Assembly (NCBI GenBank): GCA_030456405.1
Contig: JAKDNQ010000182.1
Span: 1-5,057 of the forward strand
Length of the DNA stretch: 5,057 nucleotides
Reading direction: 5' to 3'
Source: Nitrospira sp.
GTDB taxonomy: Bacteria > Nitrospirota > Nitrospiria > Nitrospirales > Nitrospiraceae
Below are positions 1-5,057 of this stretch, one piece after another (the first letter of the stretch is position 1; every line of letters begins with the position of its first letter). Below the pieces are notes generated by a model. That model saw only the letters and a program-made list of their open reading frames with translations. It had not been told where the DNA came from and did no database searches. Both the position numbers and the translations under genes were made by a program.

Positions 1-1013
1 ACGGGGTGCCCGCCATGGATCAGCGGAAAGACGATGTGGCGTTCGAGTGCGGGAAAATGGTCATGGATCTGCTGAAGCAAGATCTCCGCCCCCGTCAGAT
101 CATCACACGGGAATCGTTGGAAAACGCCATCGCCGCAGTCGCAACGACCGGCGGTTCTACGAACGCGGTGTTGCACCTGCTCGCCATTGCGCGCGAAGCC
201 AATATTAAGTTAAGCATCGATGACTTCGATAAGATCAATCGAAAAGTGCCGTTGCTCGCCGATCTCAAGCCGGGCGGACGATTCACCGCCTCGGATCTCT
301 ATGACGCCGGAGGAACCACGTTGGTCGCCAAGCGGCTGATCGATGCAGGCCTATTGCACGAAAGCCAACCGACTGTGACCGGCCGAACGATCGGAGAGGA
401 AGCCAAAGACGCCAAGGAAACATCCGGTCAGCAAGTTCTCAGACCCCTGTCGAATCCGATCAAACAGACCGGCGGGTTGGTGATATTACGGGGAAATCTT
501 GCCCCTGAAGGCTGTGTCGTGAAGGTTGCCGGTCACTCGATCATGACGTTCCGAGGCCCGGCAAAAGTGTATGACCGGGAAGAGGATGCCTTTGTCGCCG
601 TGCAATCCCGTCAAATCAAGGCGGGCGATGTCGTCGTGATCCGGTATGAAGGGCCGTCAGGCGGACCAGGCATGAGAGAAATGCTCGGTGTGACCGCAGC
701 CATCGTCGGCGCAGGCCTGGGCGACTCCGTCGCGTTGCTTACCGACGGCCGCTTCTCCGGCGCGACCCATGGGCTCATGGCCGGCCATGTGGCGCCAGAA
801 GCCATCAAGGGCGGTCCGATCGGCGCAGTGAAGAACGGCGACATGATTGTGTTCGACATTGCCAAACGGACGCTGACCGTGGAACTCTCACAAAAAGAGA
901 TCACGGCGCGGCTCAAGAAGGTCAAACTGCCACCGCTCCGCTATACCTCCGGCGTGATGGGCAAGTACGCGCGGCATGTCTCGTCGGCTTCGGAAGGGGC
1001 GGTTACGACTTAG
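1..1013 (+). CDS. ilvD: Dihydroxy-acid dehydratase, C-terminal part (5' end outside window)
   Basis: Dihydroxy-acid dehydratase turns 2,3-dihydroxy-isovalerate and 2,3-dihydroxy-3-methylvalerate into the 2-keto acids that precede valine, leucine and isoleucine. It is a cytosolic Fe-S enzyme. The reading frame is already open at the window edge (first full codon at 3, reading GVPAMDQRKDD), so the GTG at 6 is not the real start. About 336 codons are present out of the roughly 555-615 usual for the family; the N-terminal part with the cluster-binding cysteines is missing. Numbered from the GTG codon, conserved IlvD/Edd blocks in order are GGSTNAVLHLLAIA (49-62), DLKPGGRF (86-93), NLAPEGCVVK (164-173), PSGGPGMREML (217-227), the second family signature LLTDGRFSGATHG (244-256) and the closing YARHVSSASEGAVT (321-334). 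The frame is intact to TAG at 1011-1013. Edd (6-phosphogluconate dehydratase) is the nearest alternative, but the overall wording and C-terminus fit IlvD. Its neighbours are glycan genes on the other strand, so no functional link is implied. Confidence 0.96.
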   Translation, partial: GVPAMDQRKDDVAFECGKMVMDLLKQDLRPRQIITRESLENAIAAVATTGGSTNAVLHLLAIAREANIKLSIDDFDKINRKVPLLADLKPGGRFTASDLYDAGGTTLVAKRLIDAGLLHESQPTVTGRTIGEEAKDAKETSGQQVLRPLSNPIKQTGGLVILRGNLAPEGCVVKVAGHSIMTFRGPAKVYDREEDAFVAVQSRQIKAGDVVVIRYEGPSGGPGMREMLGVTAAIVGAGLGDSVALLTDGRFSGATHGLMAGHVAPEAIKGGPIGAVKNGDMIVFDIAKRTLTVELSQKEITARLKKVKLPPLRYTSGVMGKYARHVSSASEGAVTT

Positions 1014-1789
1014 CCTCCTGTGGAGGTTTCCAGTAAGGCAGGTTTCTCCATACAAACCGTCAGCACACAGGTTACGGCGTCGTCATACTGATACTGATGC
1101 AAATAGGCAAGTTGCGAGAGGAGATAGACCGTATGGTCACTCACGGTTGCCTCGTGCGCATGCATCACAAATCCCGCTTCAGTAAACAGTCGTATCCAGT
1201 CTGACCGTCTGAGTCGGTTCACATAGGAACTTCGATTCCATCTCATCAAATTCCATAACCACTCTGGATATCGTAAGCAATCGAATACCCTGTCGGGGTA
1301 TGGCGTATTTTTCCCATACCATGAATGGTCGCCGAGGTCTATGACAGAGACGAGTTTCCCTCCAGGCCGTAAAATCCGAAAGCATTCTTGGACAGTCATG
1401 GATGGATAGCGAACATGTTCGAGCGCCGTATACGAGCAAATCAGATCGAGAGACTCCGTAGCTAGCGGCATTTCCCTGCCATCGTACACCACATAATTGA
1501 TCTGCTTTCTTCTCGCCTGCTCACGAGACAGGTAGTGCAGCACGTCGATCGCCGTGCAGCTTCTTGCACCAGCTGCCATAGCCCTTTCAAGCACCTCAAG
1601 AGTCTGCCCTGGGCCGATTTCCAGAATATCCTTCCCCGACAAGGACGCATATCGCGAATACAGATTCAACACTCGACCGACCATCTCTGGGTCGGCATTG
1701 AGCCCCGTCGAATGAAATCGCTGAGCCAGTCTCGCCAACGGACGTAGGCCCATCAAGAGATTTTGAAGTACGCCCATGATAATGGACAT
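1010..1789 (-). CDS. Class I SAM-dependent methyltransferase (Methyltransf_11 type)
   Basis: This 259-residue protein has the ordered motifs of a Rossmann-fold methyltransferase. Motif I is DILEIGPGQT (54-63), which binds SAM. An acidic residue, D82, ends strand 2 (CTAID). There is a YDGREMPLA segment (102-110), motif IV-like SLDLICSYTALEHV (113-126), and the post-II stretch FRILRPGGKLV (137-147). No signal peptide is evident; residues 1-20 are hydrophobic with two Arg but look like an N-terminal helix. The acceptor cannot be read from the sequence. Because it sits beside glycosyltransferase and sugar aminotransferase genes, methylation of a sugar or glycan intermediate is the best inference; a small-molecule or quinone-type acceptor is possible. 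The ATG at 1789 is chosen because AAGGAG lies 11 nt upstream; the next in-frame ATG (1777) would be 23 nt away. The TAA stop overlaps the ilvD stop region by 4 bp, tail to tail. The gene is separated by 415 bp from the glycan operon on the same strand. Confidence 0.88.
   Translation of the reverse strand: MSIIMGVLQNLLMGLRPLARLAQRFHSTGLNADPEMVGRVLNLYSRYASLSGKDILEIGPGQTLEVLERAMAAGARSCTAIDVLHYLSREQARRKQINYVVYDGREMPLATESLDLICSYTALEHVRYPSMTVQECFRILRPGGKLVSVIDLGDHSWYGKNTPYPDRVFDCLRYPEWLWNLMRWNRSSYVNRLRRSDWIRLFTEAGFVMHAHEATVSDHTVYLLSQLAYLHQYQYDDAVTCVLTVCMEKPALLETSTGG
1012..1028 (+). terminator. Short GC-rich hairpin at the ilvD stop, possible weak terminator
   Basis: CCTCC (1014-1018) and GGAGG (1022-1026) pair around a TGT loop. 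A G-T wobble and an A-T pair extend the stem to 1012/1028. Only three T residues (1027-1029) follow, so as an intrinsic terminator for ilvD it is weak. It also lies inside the last codons of the facing methyltransferase gene. It is the only hairpin seen at this convergent junction; termination by Rho or further downstream is equally possible. Confidence 0.3.
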
Positions 1790-2147
1790 CGATATAAAAG
1801 CTCCTTCAACCTTTCCACAGTAGGTTTTGCCTCGTGCAAGTACCCAGTTTCATTGACGATGTACAGTGATGACAGACTGGCAAAGATCTCACCAACGAAG
1901 AATTCAGGCTATTCGCCTCTGCCCAGCCTACGCGTGCAGAGAAAGAAAACGAGTACTTGTTAACGAGATGGGAAAGGTCAAACCAAACGATTTGGAACCG
2001 GATGGGCACCCCCCTTTCCTGCCGCCGCTGCATATCCCATCATCACCATAGCTGGAGAGCGGCCCGATCGTACGTCTCGTTCACCCTCGCCAGGCTCGCC
2101 CAAAATTCAACATGTGGGTATATGGTGCCACGAAACGCGGAAATGGG
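1753..2147 (-). pseudogene. Possible decayed protein gene, perhaps a glycosyltransferase C-terminal part
   Basis: No intact gene is here, but the - strand reads like broken coding sequence. One frame is open from 2147 to TGA at 2043-2045 (34 codons, including FRGTIYPHVEFWASLARVNE), meets a second TGA at 2040-2042, then continues in the same frame through ERGVPIRFQIV (about 2015-1986) to about 1909. A second frame then opens at 1908 with PEFFVGEIFASLSSLYIVNE, followed by TGYLHEAKPTVERLKELLYR, and stops at 1753-1755 inside the methyltransferase gene. RFQIV and then VNETGYLHE...VERLKELL recall the strand and the C-terminal loop-helix of GT4/GT-B glycosyltransferases, but the EX7E donor site expected between them is absent and the spacing is about 35 residues too short. 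No start codon or ribosome site fits the second frame as a gene. A chance set of open frames in intergenic DNA is the main alternative; a sequencing error alone would not explain two stops plus a frame change. Confidence 0.3.
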
Positions 2148-2204
2148 CTAGAAATAGGCGGGAACGCGAGGTTTGCGGGAAACAGCGATATGACGTGAGT
2201 AGGA
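1790..2204. other. 415-bp region without an intact gene
   Basis: This gap separates the aminotransferase stop from the methyltransferase start, both on the - strand, and contrasts with the 10-14 bp spacings upstream. I see no tRNA, no long inverted repeat and no intrinsic terminator with a T-run on either strand. Small features are a heptamer GCGGGAA repeated at 2158-2164 and 2175-2181, and a six-C run at 2009-2014. No convincing sigma-70 promoter for the methyltransferase was found. Its only notable content is the broken coding-like stretch described separately. Confidence 0.6.
1801..1806 (-). promoter_or_regulatory. Ribosome binding site of the methyltransferase
   Basis: On the - strand AAGGAG is followed by an 11-nt spacer (1790-1800) and the ATG at 1789. 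The spacer is a little long but this is the only good Shine-Dalgarno match nearby, and it decides the start. The same bases read as Lys-Glu in the overlapping broken frame described at 1753-2147. Confidence 0.6.
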
Positions 2205-3323
2205 TTATGCGCGCCGATAAAACTCTGCAATCATTTCGACAACGTGGCCCTGCTGCGCCTCTGTCAACTCGGGATAGATCGGGATAGACATCACCTCTTC
2301 AGCGGCCTGTTCTGACACGGGGAAGGATCCCTTTTGATGTCCTAACTCACGATAGCAATTTTGGAGATGCATCGGGAGCGGATAATACACTTCCGTGCCG
2401 ACCCCTTTCTCTTTGAGGAACGCGCGCATTTCATCGCGCTTCGGCACTCGAACCGTGAACTGGTTGTACACATGGAAGTTTCCAGCGCCCGTTGGCGGCA
2501 ACACGACGCAGTCTGCATGCTTCATCTGGGCAAATAGCTGCCGATATCGTTCGGCGTTCTGGCGACGGCCTTCAGCCCACTGGTCAAGGTACTTCAATTT
2601 GACTTGAAGCACGGCTGCCTGGAGGGCATCCAAGCGGCTATTGATTCCCACCGCCTCGTGAAGATAACGGACCTGGCTTCCATGAACGCGAAGCATGGCC
2701 ATGGAGTCGGCAAGGACTTTGTCGTTGGTCGTAATAAGCCCCCCATCCCCAAAGCCGCCCAAATTCTTCGAGGGGAAAAAACTAAAGCATCCAGTGTCTC
2801 CAAGTATCCCCGCGCGCTTCGCCTGCTGTGACGCGCCAATCGCTTGGCAGGCATCTTCAATGACGTATAAATTGTTCCGCTTTGCAATCTCGTTGATCGC
2901 CGCCATATCCGCACATTGCCCGAAAAGGTGAACCGGAATAATGGCTTTCGTGCGAGGCGTGATCGCTCGTTCAATGCGTGTCGGATCGATATTAAACGTA
3001 TCCGGCTGAATATCGACAAATACCGGCTTCGCGCCCAATCGCGAAATCGCGCTCACTGTAGCAAAGAATGTAAACGGAATCGTGATGACTTCATCGCCCG
3101 CTTTCACTCCTATCGCCATGAGAGAAAGCAGCAGCGCATCGCTCCCGGAGGCGCAGCCTATCGCATAGCGGCTGCCGATATACTGCGCCGTCGCTTCCTC
3201 GAAGCCCACGACGCGAGATCCGAGCACAAACCCCTGCTCGTCGCAGACAGCCTCGATGGCCGACATCACTTCCGGCTTGATGACACGATATTGGGCTTTG
3301 AGGTCCAAAAGGGGAACGTTCAC
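2205..3323 (-). CDS. DegT/DnrJ/EryC1/StrS-family PLP-dependent sugar aminotransferase (WbpE-like)
   Basis: This enzyme class transfers an amino group, usually from glutamate, to a 3- or 4-keto nucleotide sugar in the cytosol, supplying amino sugars for O-antigen, capsule or glycoprotein glycans. The 372 residues match the family's usual length. Visible are the N-terminal PLLDLKAQY (4-12), the phosphate-binding GSDAL (60-64), TIPFTFFAT (81-89), VHLFGQCADM (131-140), VIEDACQAIGA (154-164) with D157 placed to contact the PLP ring nitrogen, and SFFPSKNLGGFGDGG (181-195) with K186 as the Schiff-base lysine. The later NSRLDALQAAVL (228-239) and YYPLPMHLQ (313-321) are also typical. The wording resembles WbpE, the UDP-3-oxo-GlcNAc-uronate aminotransferase, more than the 4-aminotransferases ArnB or PglE, but homologues acting on dTDP-3-keto sugars (FdtB type) are close, so no symbol is given. 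The start is GTG at 3323, with AAGGAG 5 nt upstream. It lies 14 bp after the GT4 gene. Confidence 0.93.
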   Translation of the reverse strand: MNVPLLDLKAQYRVIKPEVMSAIEAVCDEQGFVLGSRVVGFEEATAQYIGSRYAIGCASGSDALLLSLMAIGVKAGDEVITIPFTFFATVSAISRLGAKPVFVDIQPDTFNIDPTRIERAITPRTKAIIPVHLFGQCADMAAINEIAKRNNLYVIEDACQAIGASQQAKRAGILGDTGCFSFFPSKNLGGFGDGGLITTNDKVLADSMAMLRVHGSQVRYLHEAVGINSRLDALQAAVLQVKLKYLDQWAEGRRQNAERYRQLFAQMKHADCVVLPPTGAGNFHVYNQFTVRVPKRDEMRAFLKEKGVGTEVYYPLPMHLQNCYRELGHQKGSFPVSEQAAEEVMSIPIYPELTEAQQGHVVEMIAEFYRRA

Positions 3324-3328
3324 AGAAA

Positions 3329-3334
3329 CTCCTT
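3329..3334 (-). promoter_or_regulatory. Ribosome binding site of the sugar aminotransferase
   Basis: AAGGAG on the - strand stands 5 nt before a GTG codon at 3323. It sits wholly in the 14-bp gap after the GT4 stop (3338-3340) and supports the GTG start, since the protein's conserved PLLDLKAQY motif follows at once. Confidence 0.75.
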
Positions 3335-3337
3335 GGG

Positions 3338-4534
3338 CTACGAGTGTGACGTTGACCAGACTGAACGAGGAGCCTTCCCGCCTCGCAGGTCATCCACAAA
3401 TCTATCATACAGAGATTCATACTGTTTAACCATTTCCTCAAGGTGAAATTCTTTCGGGAGTGCCTCCACAGACCGCAATCGTCCTTGGGGTTGGCCATCT
3501 CGACTCTTCAACACTCGAACGAGGTGTGCTGACAGACCGGTAATATCCCCCGCATCGCTCAACCACCCATGGCGGCCCTGGACAATCACTTCCTCGACAC
3601 CTCCGACCTTCGTGGCCACGACCGGCAGGCCGATGGCCCGCGCTTCCAAGAGCACGCGCGGCAATCCTTCCCAATGAGAGGTGAGCAGAAACGCATCGAA
3701 TATTTTCATGACGGTCGGGATATCGCGCCTCCATCCGGCGAGGTGCAATCGCTCCTGTAGCCCATTCACTTCAATCAGCGACTCAATCCTTGGGCGCAGA
3801 TCTCCATCTCCAATCAAAACGAACCGAGCATTGGGTACCGCGTTACACACCTGTTTAGCCACGGCCACAAAATCCTCCGGGGCTTTCTGTGGCTTGAGGC
3901 AGACAACTGTTCCCACCAAGTACTCACTAGGCCCCACCCCAAATTGTGTCCGCAACGCATCACGCGTGGTCGTATCGATATCGGTTTGAAACGGATGCGG
4001 ATCAATGCCTGGCCTGACGACCGAAACCTGCGTCCGATCAAATAGCCTCCACGTGATCCCCTTCTCGACATCGGCCTGGGCGACCGCAATCCAGTGGGTC
4101 GTGATCCATCCTGTCATCCGTTCAAGGAGAATCAAGGCTCGGCGCAACCAAGCAGACTGAGCCGGCGTGATGCCATACCCATGAATGGTATGAATAATCA
4201 CGGGCACTCGAGCACACCATGCCGCCCACCGGCCAAGAATACCGGCCTTCGAACTATGGGTATGGACAATCGTCGGGTGCAGACGCCGAAGCAGGCGAAC
4301 GAGTTCAACGAATGCTGCGAGATCCGCTAGTGCATGAACGTGACGAGTGAGAGAGGAGAGGACGTGAACATCGACACCGGCGAGAGTTTTGGCTTCATCC
4401 ATGAGAAGACCCCCAGGTCCCGTGACAAGGAGGGGACAGAACTTGTTCCGGTCAAGGTGCGACACAGCATAGAGCGCAACTTCCTGTGCGCCACCTAATT
4501 CCAGTTTGGTGATGACATGACAGACCGTCTCCAC
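3338..4534 (-). CDS. Family 4 (GT-B) glycosyltransferase
   Basis: The protein (398 residues) is a retaining glycosyltransferase that moves a sugar from a nucleotide donor to a lipid-linked or glycan acceptor, probably at the inner face of the cytoplasmic membrane. The N-terminal domain (about 1-190) opens with HVITKLELGGAQEVAL (6-21), the glycine-rich acceptor-side loop of GT4 enzymes, and has IVHTHSSKAGILGR (89-102) and IHTIHGYG (114-121). The C-terminal donor domain has VGTVVCLKPQKAPEDF (207-222), RFVLIGDGDLR (237-247), and the EX7E motif E289-GLPRVLL-E297 followed by GLPVVATKVGGVEEVI (302-317). The usual Arg/Lys-Gly pair of the phosphate loop appears here as K214 and K217-Ala, a variant known in this group. 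No membrane span is seen. The last ~15 residues (GGKAPRSVWSTSHS) look like a loose tail. The start is GTG at 4534, with GAGGA 7 nt upstream. The gene follows the oxidoreductase by 10 bp and precedes the aminotransferase by 14 bp. Donor and acceptor cannot be assigned. Confidence 0.95.
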   Translation of the reverse strand: METVCHVITKLELGGAQEVALYAVSHLDRNKFCPLLVTGPGGLLMDEAKTLAGVDVHVLSSLTRHVHALADLAAFVELVRLLRRLHPTIVHTHSSKAGILGRWAAWCARVPVIIHTIHGYGITPAQSAWLRRALILLERMTGWITTHWIAVAQADVEKGITWRLFDRTQVSVVRPGIDPHPFQTDIDTTTRDALRTQFGVGPSEYLVGTVVCLKPQKAPEDFVAVAKQVCNAVPNARFVLIGDGDLRPRIESLIEVNGLQERLHLAGWRRDIPTVMKIFDAFLLTSHWEGLPRVLLEARAIGLPVVATKVGGVEEVIVQGRHGWLSDAGDITGLSAHLVRVLKSRDGQPQGRLRSVEALPKEFHLEEMVKQYESLYDRFVDDLRGGKAPRSVWSTSHS

Positions 4535-4541
4535 ACTACAT

Positions 4542-4547
4542 TCCTCA
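4542..4547 (-). promoter_or_regulatory. Ribosome binding site of the GT4 gene, fused to the upstream stop codon
   Basis: The - strand reads TGAGGA: its first three bases are the TGA stop of the oxidoreductase gene (4545-4547), and GAGGA (4542-4546) is the Shine-Dalgarno core, 7 nt before the GTG at 4534. Terminating ribosomes would sit on the next gene's initiation site, which favours translational coupling. Confidence 0.65.
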
Positions 4548-5057
4548 GGCTGACGCTTGATATCCGTATTGGGTTCTCAGACGCTCAGCGATCTGCCTCC
4601 CTTGGCCAATGGCATCTTCCATCGACGTATGCTCCCAGCGTCCATAGCGACCAACAGAGTAAATTCCTCGACGCTCAAGCTCAGCGAGGATAGCCGGTAT
4701 CGCCTTCGCACGATGATGATCGAAATAGACGTAGGCATAGTGAAGATCTTTGACATCCGAAACCACCAGCTCATCGTCCGGGCGAAGGATGCCAGCCTGT
4801 TCCAAGCCGGCACGCGCCCGCCCGATCAACTGCTCCGCGGATTGACACTCAGCCGGCTTGTGCGACATCTCTACATACATCGAGCTGCAACCAGGACGAC
4901 CCAACGAAGGAGAAAAATTCATGGGGAATCCGGCGCGGTAGAAGGGATACTCCTTCTCAGGAAAATAGATCCAATGCTTATCCGACACCTGCTCGCGGCC
5001 AATCCCCAAATTAATATTGTAGACTGAGACCCAACGTAACGCGGCCGCGGCATCTTT
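4545..5057 (-). CDS. FAD-dependent oxidoreductase, HemY/UDP-galactopyranose-mutase-like, C-terminal part (start outside window)
   Basis: The frame is open to the window edge (170 codons, beginning KDAAAALRWVSVYNINLGI), so the TTG at 5009 is not the true start. Such flavoproteins are normally about 430-500 residues; the N-terminal dinucleotide-binding GxGxxG region is therefore missing here. Numbered from the window edge, it shows HWIYFPEKEYPFYRAGFP (28-45), SSMYVEMS (58-65), DLHYAYVYFD (104-113) and the C-terminal block IYSVGRYGRWEHTSMEDAIG (132-151), where a Gly-Arg followed by an aromatic and then an acidic-residue helix closes over the FAD in HemY, amine oxidase and UDP-galactopyranose mutase relatives. 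This combination is common in unassigned polysaccharide-locus proteins annotated as NAD(P)/FAD-binding or protoporphyrinogen-oxidase-like. Real haem synthesis is unlikely, given that the next gene is a GT4 enzyme 10 bp away. A sugar-ring mutase or a keto-sugar redox step is possible but not shown. Confidence 0.82.
   Translation of the reverse strand, partial: KDAAAALRWVSVYNINLGIGREQVSDKHWIYFPEKEYPFYRAGFPMNFSPSLGRPGCSSMYVEMSHKPAECQSAEQLIGRARAGLEQAGILRPDDELVVSDVKDLHYAYVYFDHHRAKAIPAILAELERRGIYSVGRYGRWEHTSMEDAIGQGRQIAERLRTQYGYQASA

Noticed and set aside
611..925. 104-codon - strand frame inside ilvD
   Set aside because: Shadow of the conserved IlvD C-terminal region; low-complexity Ser/Pro/Ala product.
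1953..1981. TTGACC on the - strand as a -35 box for the methyltransferase
   Set aside because: At 16-18 bp spacing the -10 position reads AAGTAC or similar, far from TATAAT.
1857..2087. Similar VNET..Y peptides in the two broken frames as a possible repeat
   Set aside because: The underlying DNA (GTGAACGAGACGTAC and GTCAATGAAACTGGGTAC) differs at many bases and the match does not extend, so a coincidence is likelier.
2158..2181. GCGGGAA heptamer repeated 17 bp apart
   Set aside because: Only two copies and seven bases; expected by chance in GC-rich DNA and not tied to any promoter.
2916..3446. 176-codon open frame on the + strand
   Set aside because: It lies antisense to the aminotransferase and the end of the GT4 gene, whose motifs are unmistakable. 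Its own product is rich in Arg and His with no recognisable domain, typical of a shadow frame.
5007..5009. TTG at 5009 as start of the oxidoreductase gene
   Set aside because: The frame stays open with family-like text (AAALRWVSVYNINLGI) to the window edge, and the remaining 154 residues would lack the FAD-binding N-terminus.
4557..5027. 156-codon open frame on the + strand
   Set aside because: Antisense to the FAD oxidoreductase, which carries clear family motifs; no domain was recognised in the + strand product.

Overview
The window is a bacterial chromosomal segment, moderately GC-rich by eye. It holds the 3' part of one amino-acid biosynthesis gene on the + strand facing a run of surface-polysaccharide genes on the - strand. 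No rRNA, tRNA, CRISPR array, insertion sequence or phage gene was seen. The proteins are typical of Gram-negative-type glycan loci. Wording of several motifs (ilvD C-terminus, the GT4 LKPQKAPED loop) would suit a Nitrospira-like or proteobacterial host, but this is a weak impression and the sequence does not settle it.

Layout. Positions 1-1013 (+) carry the last ~336 codons of ilvD (dihydroxy-acid dehydratase, branched-chain amino acid synthesis). It ends tail to tail, with a 4-bp overlap, against a class I SAM-dependent methyltransferase on the - strand (1010-1789). Upstream of the methyltransferase lies a 415-bp stretch with no intact gene (1790-2204). In it, broken reading frames suggest a decayed protein gene, possibly a glycosyltransferase tail. 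From there to the window end, three - strand genes are packed head to tail. In transcription order they are an FAD-dependent oxidoreductase of the HemY/UDP-galactopyranose-mutase-like type (start outside the window, 4545-5057), a GT4 glycosyltransferase (3338-4534) and a DegT/WbpE-type sugar aminotransferase (2205-3323).

How they work together. The three tightly spaced genes (gaps of 10 and 14 bp, good ribosome sites, a stop codon lying inside the next gene's Shine-Dalgarno sequence) look like one translationally coupled operon for assembling an amino-sugar-containing surface glycan. The aminotransferase would make a nucleotide-linked amino sugar, the GT4 enzyme would add a sugar to the growing chain, and the methyltransferase could decorate the product. 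The FAD enzyme's role is not clear from its sequence. ilvD is probably an unrelated neighbour marking the edge of the glycan locus.

I do not see a convincing undescribed system. The most useful items for a second look are the decayed coding stretch at 1753-2147, the unassigned FAD oxidoreductase next to a GT4 enzyme, and the substrate of the aminotransferase.
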